DNA of 64,000 bases from an uncultured Oscillospiraceae bacterium (GTDB taxonomy: Bacteria > Bacillota > Clostridia > Oscillospirales > Oscillospiraceae): contig CANQHN010000004.1 in the NCBI GenBank assembly GCA_947623745.1, positions 1 through 64,000 of the forward strand, written 5' to 3'. Shown piece after piece: positions 56,766 to 64,000 of the stretch; positions within the stretch are counted from its first letter, which is position 1; the number at the start of each line of letters is the position of its first letter. The position numbers were made by a program, and so were the translations under genes. The notes under the pieces were generated by a model. It made no database searches, was not told the DNA's origin, and saw only the letters and a list, made by a program, of their open reading frames with translations.

Positions 56766-58622
56766 TTATGCGGGCAGGTCCGGGATCACGTCCCCGGCGT
56801 CCGGCGCGGGCTCCGGGGCGGCCGTTCCGGGATCGGGAGTAGTCGTTCCGGGGTCGGGAGTGGTCGTGCCGGGGTCAGGTGTGACCGTTCCGGGGTCGGG
56901 GGCAGTGGCGCCGGGATCGGGCACCACCGCGCCCTCGCCGGACTCGGAGCCGGAGGAGGGGGCTGCCGGCGGTTTGCCGTCCACCCAGGTGGAGGGCTCG
57001 CCGTCCAGGGGGTTGTAGTAGTACAGGTTGGGCCGCATCTTGTACTTGCTGGTGCCCAGGTCCTGCTTCTCCACCACGGTGCCGTCGGCCTCGCAGATGG
57101 TGCGGTAGGTGTGGGCGGTGTAGCCGGTGTAGGCGTACTGCTCCCGGTCCAGCACCAGGGTGCCCCGGGCCACGGACTCCTTGGGCTCATAGACGGTGGT
57201 GGGGTAGACTGGGTCGTAGATGCTGCTGGCGGGGTCGCCGTAGCGGCCGTCCACGTTGGTGCCGTAAATCTTCACGTTCAGGTAGTTTTTCCCGTCCTGG
57301 GCGAAGTACTCGGTGACGATCTTTATGGGGTAGTCGGTGTTGTTCTTGAACCGGAAGTCGGAGGAGCCGTAGAACACGGTGGCGTCCATGCCCATGGTGA
57401 CGTAGCCGGTGTTGAACATGTGGCTGTGGCGCTCCACGATCTCCAGCGTGGTGTGGAGCACGGCGTAGTAGATGGTGGAGGAGGTCTGGCAGATGCCGCC
57501 GCCGGTGTCGTCAATGGACTTGCCGCCGGAGTAGATGGGGGCGGGGAGGTAGCCCTTGTCCTCAGTGCGGCTGCCGGTGGTGTTGTTGTAGGAGAACTCC
57601 TCGCCGGGCAGGAGGATGAAGTTGTTGCAGGCCTCGGCGGACAGCTTCACGTTGTGCCGCCGGTTGGAGGAGCCGGTGACCCGGGTCTGCCCCTCGCCCA
57701 GCAGGTCGGCGAACAGCTTGCCCTCCAGGCTCTCCCGGGTCTCCTTGGGCTGGGTGACGGTGAGGGGGACGGTGAAGGTATCCCCCTCCGCCGCCGCCTC
57801 AAAGGCGGCCCTGGCCTCGTCCACGTCGAAGTCGATCCCCACGGCGCCCTCGGTGACCTCGTAGGTCTCCGGGTCCATCCGGGCGTCCTTCGCCTCGGCG
57901 TACAGCTCGTCGTGGATGGCGTCAAAGTCAGGGGCCTGGGGCGGCTGCTCCGAGGTGAGCAGGTTCGCGCTCACCGGATCGGGGCCGTTGAGCCCGTCGA
58001 GATACCCCGCATAGGCGCTCAAAGCGGTCTGTCGGGCGCTCTCCCGGTCTATCGCCCGGTGGGTGACGCCCTTGGTGAAGGTCAGCGTCTCCTTTTCCAC
58101 GTCGAGCCGGTAGTCCGCCTGTTCCGTGAGCGCCCCCGAGGCGGTATCCATTTCATCAATCAGCCGCTCCAGCTCGGCCGCGCCGTCGGCCGTGAAGGCC
58201 GCGCCGCGCGCCTGGAGCCGCTGTCCGTGAAAGAGGTGGGAGATATATTGGGTCCCGTTGGTCAGGAAAAAGCTCCTGCCCTCGTCCAAAGCCGCCTGGG
58301 CGCAGGCCGCCGCGTCCACCTGGAAGCAGTCCGCCCCCAGACAGCCAGTATAGCCGTCAGTCCGCAGCTCCACAGCGTCGGCGCGGTCCGTGCCCGGGCT
58401 GTTGATCTGTTCCTCCACGGCCTGCTGGATCTGCCGGGCGGTCATGCCGGACACGTCCAGCCCGGCGATGGACACGTTGGGCATCGCCGTGCCCGAGGCG
58501 CCCACCCAGGCGCACAGCCCCAGGTAGCCCGCCGCCAGCACGCCCACTACCGCGCCGCAGACGATCAGGGCAGTCTTTTTTTTGCCGCCCCCCGCGGGTT
58601 TCAGTTCTCTCTCTCCAGCCAT
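56766..58622 (-). CDS. VanW-family membrane-anchored protein
   Basis: 618 residues. One N-terminal membrane segment (ALIVCGAVVGVLAAGYLGLC) is followed by two peptidoglycan-binding_4-like domains (~50-290) and a VanW domain (~300-440: GEEFSYNNTTGSRTEDKGYL, DDTGGGICQTSSTIYYAVLH). The C-terminal ~60 residues are a PDPGT repeat tail. VanW proteins are linked to vancomycin-resistance clusters and wall stress but have no defined reaction. ATG after GGGGAGGAGCAGA. A TATAAT with extended TGC lies at 58700-58695. Confidence 0.85.
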   Translation of the reverse strand: MAGERELKPAGGGKKKTALIVCGAVVGVLAAGYLGLCAWVGASGTAMPNVSIAGLDVSGMTARQIQQAVEEQINSPGTDRADAVELRTDGYTGCLGADCFQVDAAACAQAALDEGRSFFLTNGTQYISHLFHGQRLQARGAAFTADGAAELERLIDEMDTASGALTEQADYRLDVEKETLTFTKGVTHRAIDRESARQTALSAYAGYLDGLNGPDPVSANLLTSEQPPQAPDFDAIHDELYAEAKDARMDPETYEVTEGAVGIDFDVDEARAAFEAAAEGDTFTVPLTVTQPKETRESLEGKLFADLLGEGQTRVTGSSNRRHNVKLSAEACNNFILLPGEEFSYNNTTGSRTEDKGYLPAPIYSGGKSIDDTGGGICQTSSTIYYAVLHTTLEIVERHSHMFNTGYVTMGMDATVFYGSSDFRFKNNTDYPIKIVTEYFAQDGKNYLNVKIYGTNVDGRYGDPASSIYDPVYPTTVYEPKESVARGTLVLDREQYAYTGYTAHTYRTICEADGTVVEKQDLGTSKYKMRPNLYYYNPLDGEPSTWVDGKPPAAPSSGSESGEGAVVPDPGATAPDPGTVTPDPGTTTPDPGTTTPDPGTAAPEPAPDAGDVIPDLPA

Positions 58623-58694
58623 TCTGCTCCTCCCCTCCGGCGCCCTGCGCGCCGGCCGCGGCCCTCCGCAGGGCGGAAAACCGCATTTTTTGTC

Positions 58695-58737
58695 ATTATA
58701 GCACGGCGTGTCCAGTTTGAGGTTACAGAATTGTAAC
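58695..58737 (-). promoter_or_regulatory. Promoter region of the VanW-family gene
   Basis: TGCTATAAT lies on the minus strand ~75 bp before the ATG. The inverted repeat GTTAC-AGAATT-GTAAC (58722-58737) lies where the -35 box would be and could bind a regulator. Confidence 0.45.
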
Positions 58738-58956
58738 AACCCCGCGTTTTTTTAGAAAAAATTTTTCGAGTGTGATCCCTGTTTACTTTTTCACCGGACC
58801 GCGCTATGATAGGTATAGTCTATGAAAGCTGTCCCTCCGATTTTCCTCCCCGCGGGCGAAACGGGGAGAGAATTTTAAGGAAAATTCAATCTTTTTTTCC
58901 GCGGTTTTATGCTACAATAGGGACGATTTGTGACACGGTGACAGGAGGCGAGGCCC
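58738..58956. other. Divergent intergenic region
   Basis: No gene. It holds TGCTACAAT (58910-58918), an extended -10 box about 40 bp before the next gene, and AT-rich sequence. Confidence 0.5.
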
Positions 58957-60156
58957 ATGGCACGGCGCGGCAGCCAGAACGATCCGATTTACGAGAGCTG
59001 GAATACGGGGGAGCGGCCCGAAAAGAGCGGCGGCCTGAGTGAGTGGATCTTCCCGCTGATCATGCTCTTTCTGTTCCCCCCGGTGGGGGTCCTGCTGCTG
59101 GTGCTGAAAATCTTCACCGGCGGCAGCCGGAAAACCGCCCGGGGCCGGCACCCCTACTACGCCCAGCAGGAGGGGCAGACCCCCGTGGGGGCCCGCACCG
59201 CCGCCACCGCCCCCGCCAAGGGCGGCGGGAAGAAGGCCGGCTCCGTCCAGGCGGTTCTGTCCGGGCTGGACAGGCGGAGCCGCCGGCTCATGGTCGTGGG
59301 CGGTGTGGTGGCCGCCCTGTTCGCCATTGCCATGCCCTCCGTCCTGGGGGAAATCTTTTACTGGCTCTTTGAGGGCGAATTCAGCTGGGCGGTGCAGGAG
59401 TTTTTTAACGGTATGCCTGTTATGATCCTTCTTGCCGCCGGCCTGGGCGCCCTGTGGGCCGGCCTGCGGGGGAAGAAGCAGCTGGGCCGGTTCCGCAATT
59501 ACCTGGCCATGGTGGGCAAGCAGCCCTCCGTGTCCATCTCCGCCCTGGCCTCCGCCGCCGGGCTGCCCCCGTCCAAGGTCCGGGACGACCTGTCCGACAT
59601 GCTGGAGGCCGGCCTGTTCCCCAAGGGCTTTCTGGACTACGGCGGGGACCGGCTGGTCCTGTCCGGCGAGGGGCTGAAGGGGCAGGTTCCGCCGGAGCCG
59701 GCCAGCGCGCCCCAGCCCAAGCCCGCCCCCGGCGAGGAGGAGAACGCCGTCCTGGCCGAGATCCGCGCCGTCAACGACTCCATCGCCCACGAGCACATCT
59801 CGGAGCAGATCGACCGCATCGGGGTGGTCACCGCGAAGATTTTCGACTACCAAAAGACCCACCCGGAGAAGTCCCCCCAGCTCCACAGCTTTTTGAGCTA
59901 CTACCTGCCCACCACCCTGAAGATCCTCCGGGCCTACGCCCAGCTGGAGGCCCAGGGCATCGAGGGGGAGAACATCACTGCCGCCAAGCAGCGCATCGAG
60001 GGCATGATGGACAAGGTGGTGGAGGGCTTCGAGAAGCAGCTGGACCAGCTGTTCCAGGGGGACGCCATGGACATCACCACCGACGTGCAGGTGCTGGAGC
60101 AGATGCTGGCCAAGGACGGCCTGTCCTCCGGGGACGGCCTCCAGTTGGGGATTTGA
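58957..60156 (+). CDS. XpaC-like membrane protein
   Basis: 399 residues. One N-terminal membrane segment (WIFPLIMLFLFPPVGVLLLV), two more near residues 107-165, a winged-helix-like stretch (SVSISALASAAGLPPSKVRD) and a C-terminal helical domain (FLSYYLPTTLKILRAYAQLE ... ITAAKQRIEGMMDKV) that matches the XpaC (5-bromo-4-chloroindolyl phosphate hydrolysis) family. The family often sits beside TelA tellurite-resistance genes, but no telA is visible here. ATG after ACAGGAGGCGAGGCCC. Confidence 0.8.
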   Translation: MARRGSQNDPIYESWNTGERPEKSGGLSEWIFPLIMLFLFPPVGVLLLVLKIFTGGSRKTARGRHPYYAQQEGQTPVGARTAATAPAKGGGKKAGSVQAVLSGLDRRSRRLMVVGGVVAALFAIAMPSVLGEIFYWLFEGEFSWAVQEFFNGMPVMILLAAGLGALWAGLRGKKQLGRFRNYLAMVGKQPSVSISALASAAGLPPSKVRDDLSDMLEAGLFPKGFLDYGGDRLVLSGEGLKGQVPPEPASAPQPKPAPGEEENAVLAEIRAVNDSIAHEHISEQIDRIGVVTAKIFDYQKTHPEKSPQLHSFLSYYLPTTLKILRAYAQLEAQGIEGENITAAKQRIEGMMDKVVEGFEKQLDQLFQGDAMDITTDVQVLEQMLAKDGLSSGDGLQLGI

Positions 60157-60172
60157 GCAGAAAAGCAAAACA

Positions 60173-60199
60173 GGGGCCCCATGCTCGGCATGGGGCCCC
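60173..60199. terminator. Bidirectional terminator between convergent genes
   Basis: The perfect 12-bp stem GGGGCCCCATGC/GCATGGGGCCCC with a 3-nt loop lies between the XpaC-like and acyltransferase genes. The T-tracts are weak. Confidence 0.75.
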
Positions 60200-60204
60200 A
60201 TTAT

Positions 60205-61251
60205 TTACACGAGCCATTTCCCCGCCCCGGGGATGAGGTACAGCAGCCACGCGAAGGGCACCGACAGCAGGAAGAACACCAGGGCGAAGAAGGGGATGGA
60301 GATGACCGGCGCGAAGGCCAGGATGGACACCCCGAACCAGCGGAACACCAGCGCCCACAGCTGGTGGATGAGGTAGGCCCCGAACACGCAGCAGCCCAGC
60401 TGGTACACCGCCCGGCGGCGGGAGCGCTCGTCGCTGACCCCCAGCACGTAGCGGAACAGGGTGCACAGGGCCGCCGCCGTCATGGCCACGCCGGGGGCGG
60501 TGTAGCTGTACCACACCTCCCGGCTGCCGCCCACGAACTGGCTGCCCAGCAGGGTGAGGGCCAGCCCCAGGATGCCCAGGAGATAGAGGATGAACTCCGG
60601 GACGCGGCCGATCTCGTAGTGGTGCAGATACCACCCGGCCACGTAGTAGCCCACATAGCCCAGCACCAAGTGGACCTGGAGGCGCTGGAGCAGGTCAACT
60701 ATGGCGTTTCCCGGGTGGAAGGCCGCCCACAGGGGCAGCAGGCTGGCGAACAGGAAACACAGCCCCAGGAAGTAGAGCACCTCGCCCCGGCTGGCGGAGG
60801 AGGTGAAGCGGTGGATCACCGGGTGGACCAGGTACAGCCCGATGAGGGGATAGAGCACCCACAGGTGGAAATAGGTGTTGCCCCAGGCGGCGTCCAGCAG
60901 GGCGCCCAGGAACCCCCGCAGGGTCAGCGCCCCACCTCCCAGCAGGTGGGCGGCCGCGGCGTAGACCGCGCCCCAGAACACCAGCAGGCAGAAGCAGGGC
61001 AGGGCAAGCCCAGCCAGCGCGCTGTTCAGGCTGGGCTTGCCGTCCTCCAGGGCGTTCATGCCCCACACCATAAACAGGGCGGGCACCGCCCAGCGGGTGA
61101 GCCCCTCGTAGACGCTCATCACCTGCCAGCCGCTGCCGCCGGAGCCCACCAGCTCCTGGCCCTGCTGGGCCAGAAGGAGCAGGATGGCGGCGAACACGGC
61201 GAACACCATGAAGAAGCCGGACCACCCGGCGTTTTTCTCTCCCTTGGCCAT
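60205..61251 (-). CDS. Acyltransferase 3-family membrane protein
   Basis: 348 residues with about ten membrane segments. AVPALFMVWGMNALED, FHLWVLYPLIGLYLVHPVIH and the late CCVFGAYLIHQLWAL are typical of the acyltransferase 3 family that O-acetylates surface polysaccharides or peptidoglycan. ATG after GAGGGACTGAGC. It starts 2 bp after the VOC gene ends, so the two are probably cotranscribed. Substrate unknown. Confidence 0.85.
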   Translation of the reverse strand: MAKGEKNAGWSGFFMVFAVFAAILLLLAQQGQELVGSGGSGWQVMSVYEGLTRWAVPALFMVWGMNALEDGKPSLNSALAGLALPCFCLLVFWGAVYAAAAHLLGGGALTLRGFLGALLDAAWGNTYFHLWVLYPLIGLYLVHPVIHRFTSSASRGEVLYFLGLCFLFASLLPLWAAFHPGNAIVDLLQRLQVHLVLGYVGYYVAGWYLHHYEIGRVPEFILYLLGILGLALTLLGSQFVGGSREVWYSYTAPGVAMTAAALCTLFRYVLGVSDERSRRRAVYQLGCCVFGAYLIHQLWALVFRWFGVSILAFAPVISIPFFALVFFLLSVPFAWLLYLIPGAGKWLV

Positions 61252-61253
61252 GC

Positions 61254-61622
61254 TCAGTCCCTCACCGGCACGATCTCGATCCAGTAGCCGTCCGGATCCT
61301 CGATGAAGTAGATGCCCATGTCGGGATTCTCAAAGCAGATGCAGCCCATGGCGGCGTGCCTGGCGTGGAGGGCGTCGTACTCGTCGGTGCGGAAGGCCAG
61401 GTGGAACTCCCCCTCGCCCAGGTCGTAGGGCTCCTTCCGGTCCCGCAGCCAGGTCAGCTCCAGCTGGAAGCCGGTGTAGTCCTCCCCCAGAAAGACCAGC
61501 CGGAAGGAGCCGTCCTTGCTCTCCTTTTCCCGCACGATGTGCAGGCCCAGGGCCTCTTTGTAAAAGGCGACACTGCGCTCCAGATCCAGGACGTTGAAAT
61601 TGAAGTGGTAGAAGGCGGTCAT
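61254..61622 (-). CDS. VOC-superfamily protein, lactoylglutathione lyase-like
   Basis: 122 residues, one glyoxalase fold with paired repeats. Likely metal ligands are His6 (FYHFNFNVLD), Glu in FQLELTW, His in EFHLAF and Glu in YWIEIVPV. Family reactions include detoxifying methylglyoxal adducts. ATG after AAAAGGAGAACCTGAT. Upstream of the acyltransferase gene. Confidence 0.85.
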   Translation of the reverse strand: MTAFYHFNFNVLDLERSVAFYKEALGLHIVREKESKDGSFRLVFLGEDYTGFQLELTWLRDRKEPYDLGEGEFHLAFRTDEYDALHARHAAMGCICFENPDMGIYFIEDPDGYWIEIVPVRD

Positions 61623-61653
61623 ATCAGGTTCTCCTTTTCAGCGTGATGTACGG

Positions 61654-62910
61654 TCATTCCGCTTTGCGGTCGATCCACTCGGCGGTGGTTTTGGATGAGA
61701 CGATCTGCTGCTCGCTGTACAGGCCATAGTAGCCCGAGAGCATGTAGGACACCCCGCAGCACAGGGCGTACAGGGGCAGGCCGGTGCCGCCGAACAGCTC
61801 ATAGGAGAGCAGGATGGCGGAGATGGGGCAGTTGGTGGCCCCGCAGAACACCGCGGCCATGCCCAGCGAGCCGGCGTAGGAGGGGGACAGCCCCAGCACA
61901 GGGCCAGCGACGGCGCCGAAGGCCGCCCCGGTGCACAGGGCGGGGACGATCTCGCCCCCCCGGAACCCGGCCCCCAGGGTCAGGGCGGTGAACAGGATCT
62001 TCAATAGGAAGGCGTAGGGCAGGCCCTCCCCGGCCAGCATCCGCCGGATGAGCGGGTCCCCCGCGCCGTTGTAGCTCTGGTCCCCCGCCAGGAGGGTGAG
62101 GCCCAGCACCAGCGCCCCGCCCACGGCGGCCCGCAGGACGGGGTTAGGGAAATACTTGGCGTACAGCTTGGGGGCCAGGTGCATGGCCTCGCAGAACAGG
62201 ATGGACAGCAGGGCAAAGACCACCCCCAGCGCCCCCGCCTGGAGCATGGACACCGCGCTCAGACGGGGGACCTGACTGATCAGATACCCGCCGCCGTAGT
62301 GCAGGCCGAAGAATCGGGCCACCTGCAGCCCCACCAGGGCGGAGATCAGGCAGGGGACCAGTCCGGCGTAGTACATGGAGCCCACGCTGACCACCTCCAG
62401 GGCAAAGACGGCGGCGGTCATCGGGGTGCCGAACAGGGCGGAGAAGGCGGCGGCCATGCCGCACATGATCATCACCCGGCTGTCGCGGGCGTCCAGGTGG
62501 ATCTTTTTGCCGATGTAGTTGGAGATGGACCCGCCCAGCTGGAGGGCGGCCCCCTCCCGGCCGGCGGAGCCGCCCACCAGATGGGTGAGGATGGTGGACA
62601 GGAAGATGAGGGGGGCGGTGCGCAGCTTCAGCGGCTGGGCCTCCCGCACGGCCACCAGCACCAGGTTGGTGCCCCGGTCCTTCTCCATGCCGCACACCCG
62701 GTACAGCAGCACGATGGCCACGCCCCCCAGGGGGAGCAGCCAGATCAGCCAGGGGTGCTCCCCGCGCAGCTCCACGGCCAGGTCGATGCCCCGGTGGAAG
62801 GACACCGCCACCGTGCCCACGATGATCCCGATGGCGCAGGAGTACAGCAGCCACTTCAAAAATGCCAGGAATTCCTCCTCGGGCTCCCGGAGCTTGGGGG
62901 GGATGACCAT
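61654..62910 (-). CDS. CLC-family anion channel/antiporter, possibly fluoride type
   Basis: 418 residues with the usual ~10-12 membrane segments. The ion-path motifs are HLVGGSAGREGAALQLGGS and GAGFRGGEIVPALCTGAAFG. The first motif differs from GSxGxEGP of chloride-type CLCs, with Ala after EG and GGSAGREG before it, which recalls CLC-F fluoride/proton antiporters; that is an inference. No fluoride riboswitch was recognised upstream. ATG at 62910 follows GGAGAGTGTATC. The ORF-track extension to 63111 crosses promoter-like repeats. Confidence 0.85.
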   Translation of the reverse strand: MVIPPKLREPEEEFLAFLKWLLYSCAIGIIVGTVAVSFHRGIDLAVELRGEHPWLIWLLPLGGVAIVLLYRVCGMEKDRGTNLVLVAVREAQPLKLRTAPLIFLSTILTHLVGGSAGREGAALQLGGSISNYIGKKIHLDARDSRVMIMCGMAAAFSALFGTPMTAAVFALEVVSVGSMYYAGLVPCLISALVGLQVARFFGLHYGGGYLISQVPRLSAVSMLQAGALGVVFALLSILFCEAMHLAPKLYAKYFPNPVLRAAVGGALVLGLTLLAGDQSYNGAGDPLIRRMLAGEGLPYAFLLKILFTALTLGAGFRGGEIVPALCTGAAFGAVAGPVLGLSPSYAGSLGMAAVFCGATNCPISAILLSYELFGGTGLPLYALCCGVSYMLSGYYGLYSEQQIVSSKTTAEWIDRKAE

Positions 62911-62970
62911 GATACACTCTCCTTCCCGTGTCCGGTCCGCCCGCCAGCGGCCCGGACGCGCTGTTAGACT

Positions 62971-63089
62971 ATTATACCATGAGCGCACAGCGCAAATGGT
63001 ATAATGTGCCATATTTTTCGGTTGCCGCCGAAGGCGGCGAGAAAAATGGCTAAAATCAAAGTATAATAGCCGCTCTGCGGCTATTATAC
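62971..63089. repeat. Three successive inverted repeats containing TATAAT boxes
   Basis: ATTATACCAT/ATGGTATAAT (62971-63005), CCATATTTTTC...GAAAAATGG around GCCGCC-GAA-GGCGGC (~63010-63053), and GTATAATAGCCGC/GCGGCTATTATAC (63061-63089) follow one another. The minus-strand TGGTATAAT at 62971-62979 probably serves the CLC gene. Confidence 0.6.
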
Positions 63090-63148
63090 CATTCTTTCCC
63101 GGCTTTTGCACCTGCCTTTTTTCAAAAAAGACGCCCCGATTCTCCCTC

Positions 63149-63177
63149 TTGCGCGCCGGGACAGGACATGCTATAAT
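63149..63177 (+). promoter_or_regulatory. Promoter of the CBS/CorC gene
   Basis: TTGCGC and TATAAT (extended TGC) are 17 bp apart, about 50 bp before the GTG start. Confidence 0.6.
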
Positions 63178-63228
63178 TACCCTGTATTTTTGTAGCCTGC
63201 ATTTTTACGCGCTGAGGGGGAATCTTCC

Positions 63229-64000
63229 GTGTCTGGGGACCAAATATGGCCCATATTATTTGTGATCAGCTTGTGCGGCAATATTGTGCTGCTGCTGTGG
63301 AGACCTGTGCTGTCCAAGCTGCTCCGGAGGGAGGACCAGGTGTCCGAGGATGAGATCATGGCCATGGTGGAGGAGGGCGAGGAGTCCGGCGCCATCGAGG
63401 CCAACGAGAAGGAGCTCATCGAGAACGTGCTGGAGTTCGACAGCATGACCGCTGAGGACGTGATGCTCCACCGGACCGACGCGGTGATGCTGTCCCTGGA
63501 GGACGACCGGGAGACGATTCTGGACACCATCCGCACCACCGGCCTGTCCCGCTTCCCGGTGTACGGGGAGGACGCGGACGACGTGGTGGGTATCCTGTCC
63601 GCCCGGGAGTACCTGCTCAACGCCTGCTCTCCCCAGCCCCAGCCCCTGAAGGAGCTGCTGCGCCCGGCCTACTTCGTGCCGGAGACCGTCCGGGCCGACG
63701 TGCTGTTCCGGGACATGCAGAGCAAGAAGATCCAGATGGCCCTGGTGGTGGACGAGTACGGCGGCACCAGCGGCCTGGTCACCCTGGAGGACCTGCTGGA
63801 GGAGATCGTGGGCAACATCTACGACGAGTTCGACCCCCAGGCCGAGCAGGAGATCATCCAGGTGGACGAGAACCTGTGGCGGGTGTCCGGCGGGGCCGAC
63901 CTGGAGGAGCTGGCCGAGGCTATGGGGGTGGAGCTGCCCCAGGAGGGGCTGGACTGCGACACCGTGGGCGGCCTGGTCTTTGCCCAGCTGTCCGTCATCC
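63229..64000 (+). CDS. CBS-domain/CorC_HlyC protein, start of gene (runs off window)
   Basis: At least 257 residues; absent from the ORF track because it continues past the end. It has one N-terminal membrane segment (ILFVISLCGNIVLLLW), SEDEIMAMVEEGEESGAIEA, a pair of CBS motifs (ENVLEFDSMTAEDVMLHRTD; MALVVDEYGGTSGLVTLEDL) and the start of the CorC/HlyC domain. Members affect Mg or Co efflux or membrane protein stability. GTG at 63229 is 8 nt after AGGGGG. The usual DUF21 membrane part is shorter than in full CNNM proteins. Confidence 0.85.
   Translation, partial: MSGDQIWPILFVISLCGNIVLLLWRPVLSKLLRREDQVSEDEIMAMVEEGEESGAIEANEKELIENVLEFDSMTAEDVMLHRTDAVMLSLEDDRETILDTIRTTGLSRFPVYGEDADDVVGILSAREYLLNACSPQPQPLKELLRPAYFVPETVRADVLFRDMQSKKIQMALVVDEYGGTSGLVTLEDLLEEIVGNIYDEFDPQAEQEIIQVDENLWRVSGGADLEELAEAMGVELPQEGLDCDTVGGLVFAQLSVI

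Noticed and set aside
57111-58736. 541-aa plus-strand ORF
   Set aside because: Antisense to the VanW-family gene, Val/Gly-rich shadow.

Overview
The window looks like a chromosome segment of a spore-forming, GC-rich gut Firmicute of the Oscillospiraceae type (Flavonifractor/Lawsonibacter-like). That placement is an inference. It rests on an intact spoIIAA-spoIIAB-sigF operon, SLH-domain surface proteins, strong GGAGG ribosome-binding sites, frequent TTG/GTG starts, and mobile genes typical of Clostridia. About 71% of the window (1 to ~45.66 kb) is mobile DNA, and the rest is ordinary chromosome.

Region 1 (1 to ~38.28 kb) is most of a large integrative and conjugative element (ICE). Its left end, relaxase and recombinase are not in the window. 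Read on the minus strand from the right end, it has: a RepA_N-type initiator with a 23-bp-spaced iteron array inside the gene; a radical SAM protein; an ArpU/RinA-like regulator; a promoter with four 11-bp-phased repeats just upstream; a type IV secretion operon (VirB2-like pilin, VirB6-like, signal-peptide membrane protein, VirB4); a second 11-bp-phased array; three small accessory genes; a VirD4 coupling protein; and an S1-like protein. A surface module follows (membrane protein, sortase, SLH/NlpC-like hydrolase, and a 2937-residue VanY plus 19 x CnaB adhesin). Past a terminator and a plus-strand cargo patch (zinc ribbon gene, Phd/PIN toxin-antitoxin pair) come a C39-like peptidase, a DUF2325-like protein, an AbiE module, a zinc-finger protein, a sigma-like factor, a YefM/ParE pair and a DUF4317 protein.

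Region 2 (~38.28 to 45.66 kb) is the right part of a smaller mobilizable element: tyrosine integrase, excisionase, sigma-like gene, DUF6076-like gene, a DUF262/HNH defence-type gene (more AT-rich than its neighbours), a MobV relaxase with a hairpin-rich candidate oriT, and a second YefM/ParE pair. It ends in a 59-bp 3' fragment of a tRNA-Ser(CGA)-like gene, read as attR. The integrase reading frame breaks off inside its HDLRH catalytic motif exactly where Region 1 ends. The simplest reading is that the large ICE inserted into the integrase gene of the smaller element, which itself sits in tRNA-Ser.

Region 3 (45.66 to 64 kb) is chromosome: a decayed TRAP permease end, an EamA transporter with a His-rich tail, a TIGR04076 protein, a nitroreductase, a decayed hybrid histidine kinase, glnS, the spoIIA operon, an AEC transporter, a promoter- and terminator-bounded structured RNA candidate, an SLH protein, a small minus-strand transcription unit, DUF2461, VanW-like, XpaC-like, acyltransferase, VOC and CLC genes, and the start of a CBS/CorC protein that runs off the end.

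The most interesting candidate system is the conjugation-linked surface module (20.0 to 23.4 kb plus the giant gene at 11.2 to 20.0 kb), together with the phased-repeat control region of the transfer operon. All family names come from reading motifs by eye; no database search was run.
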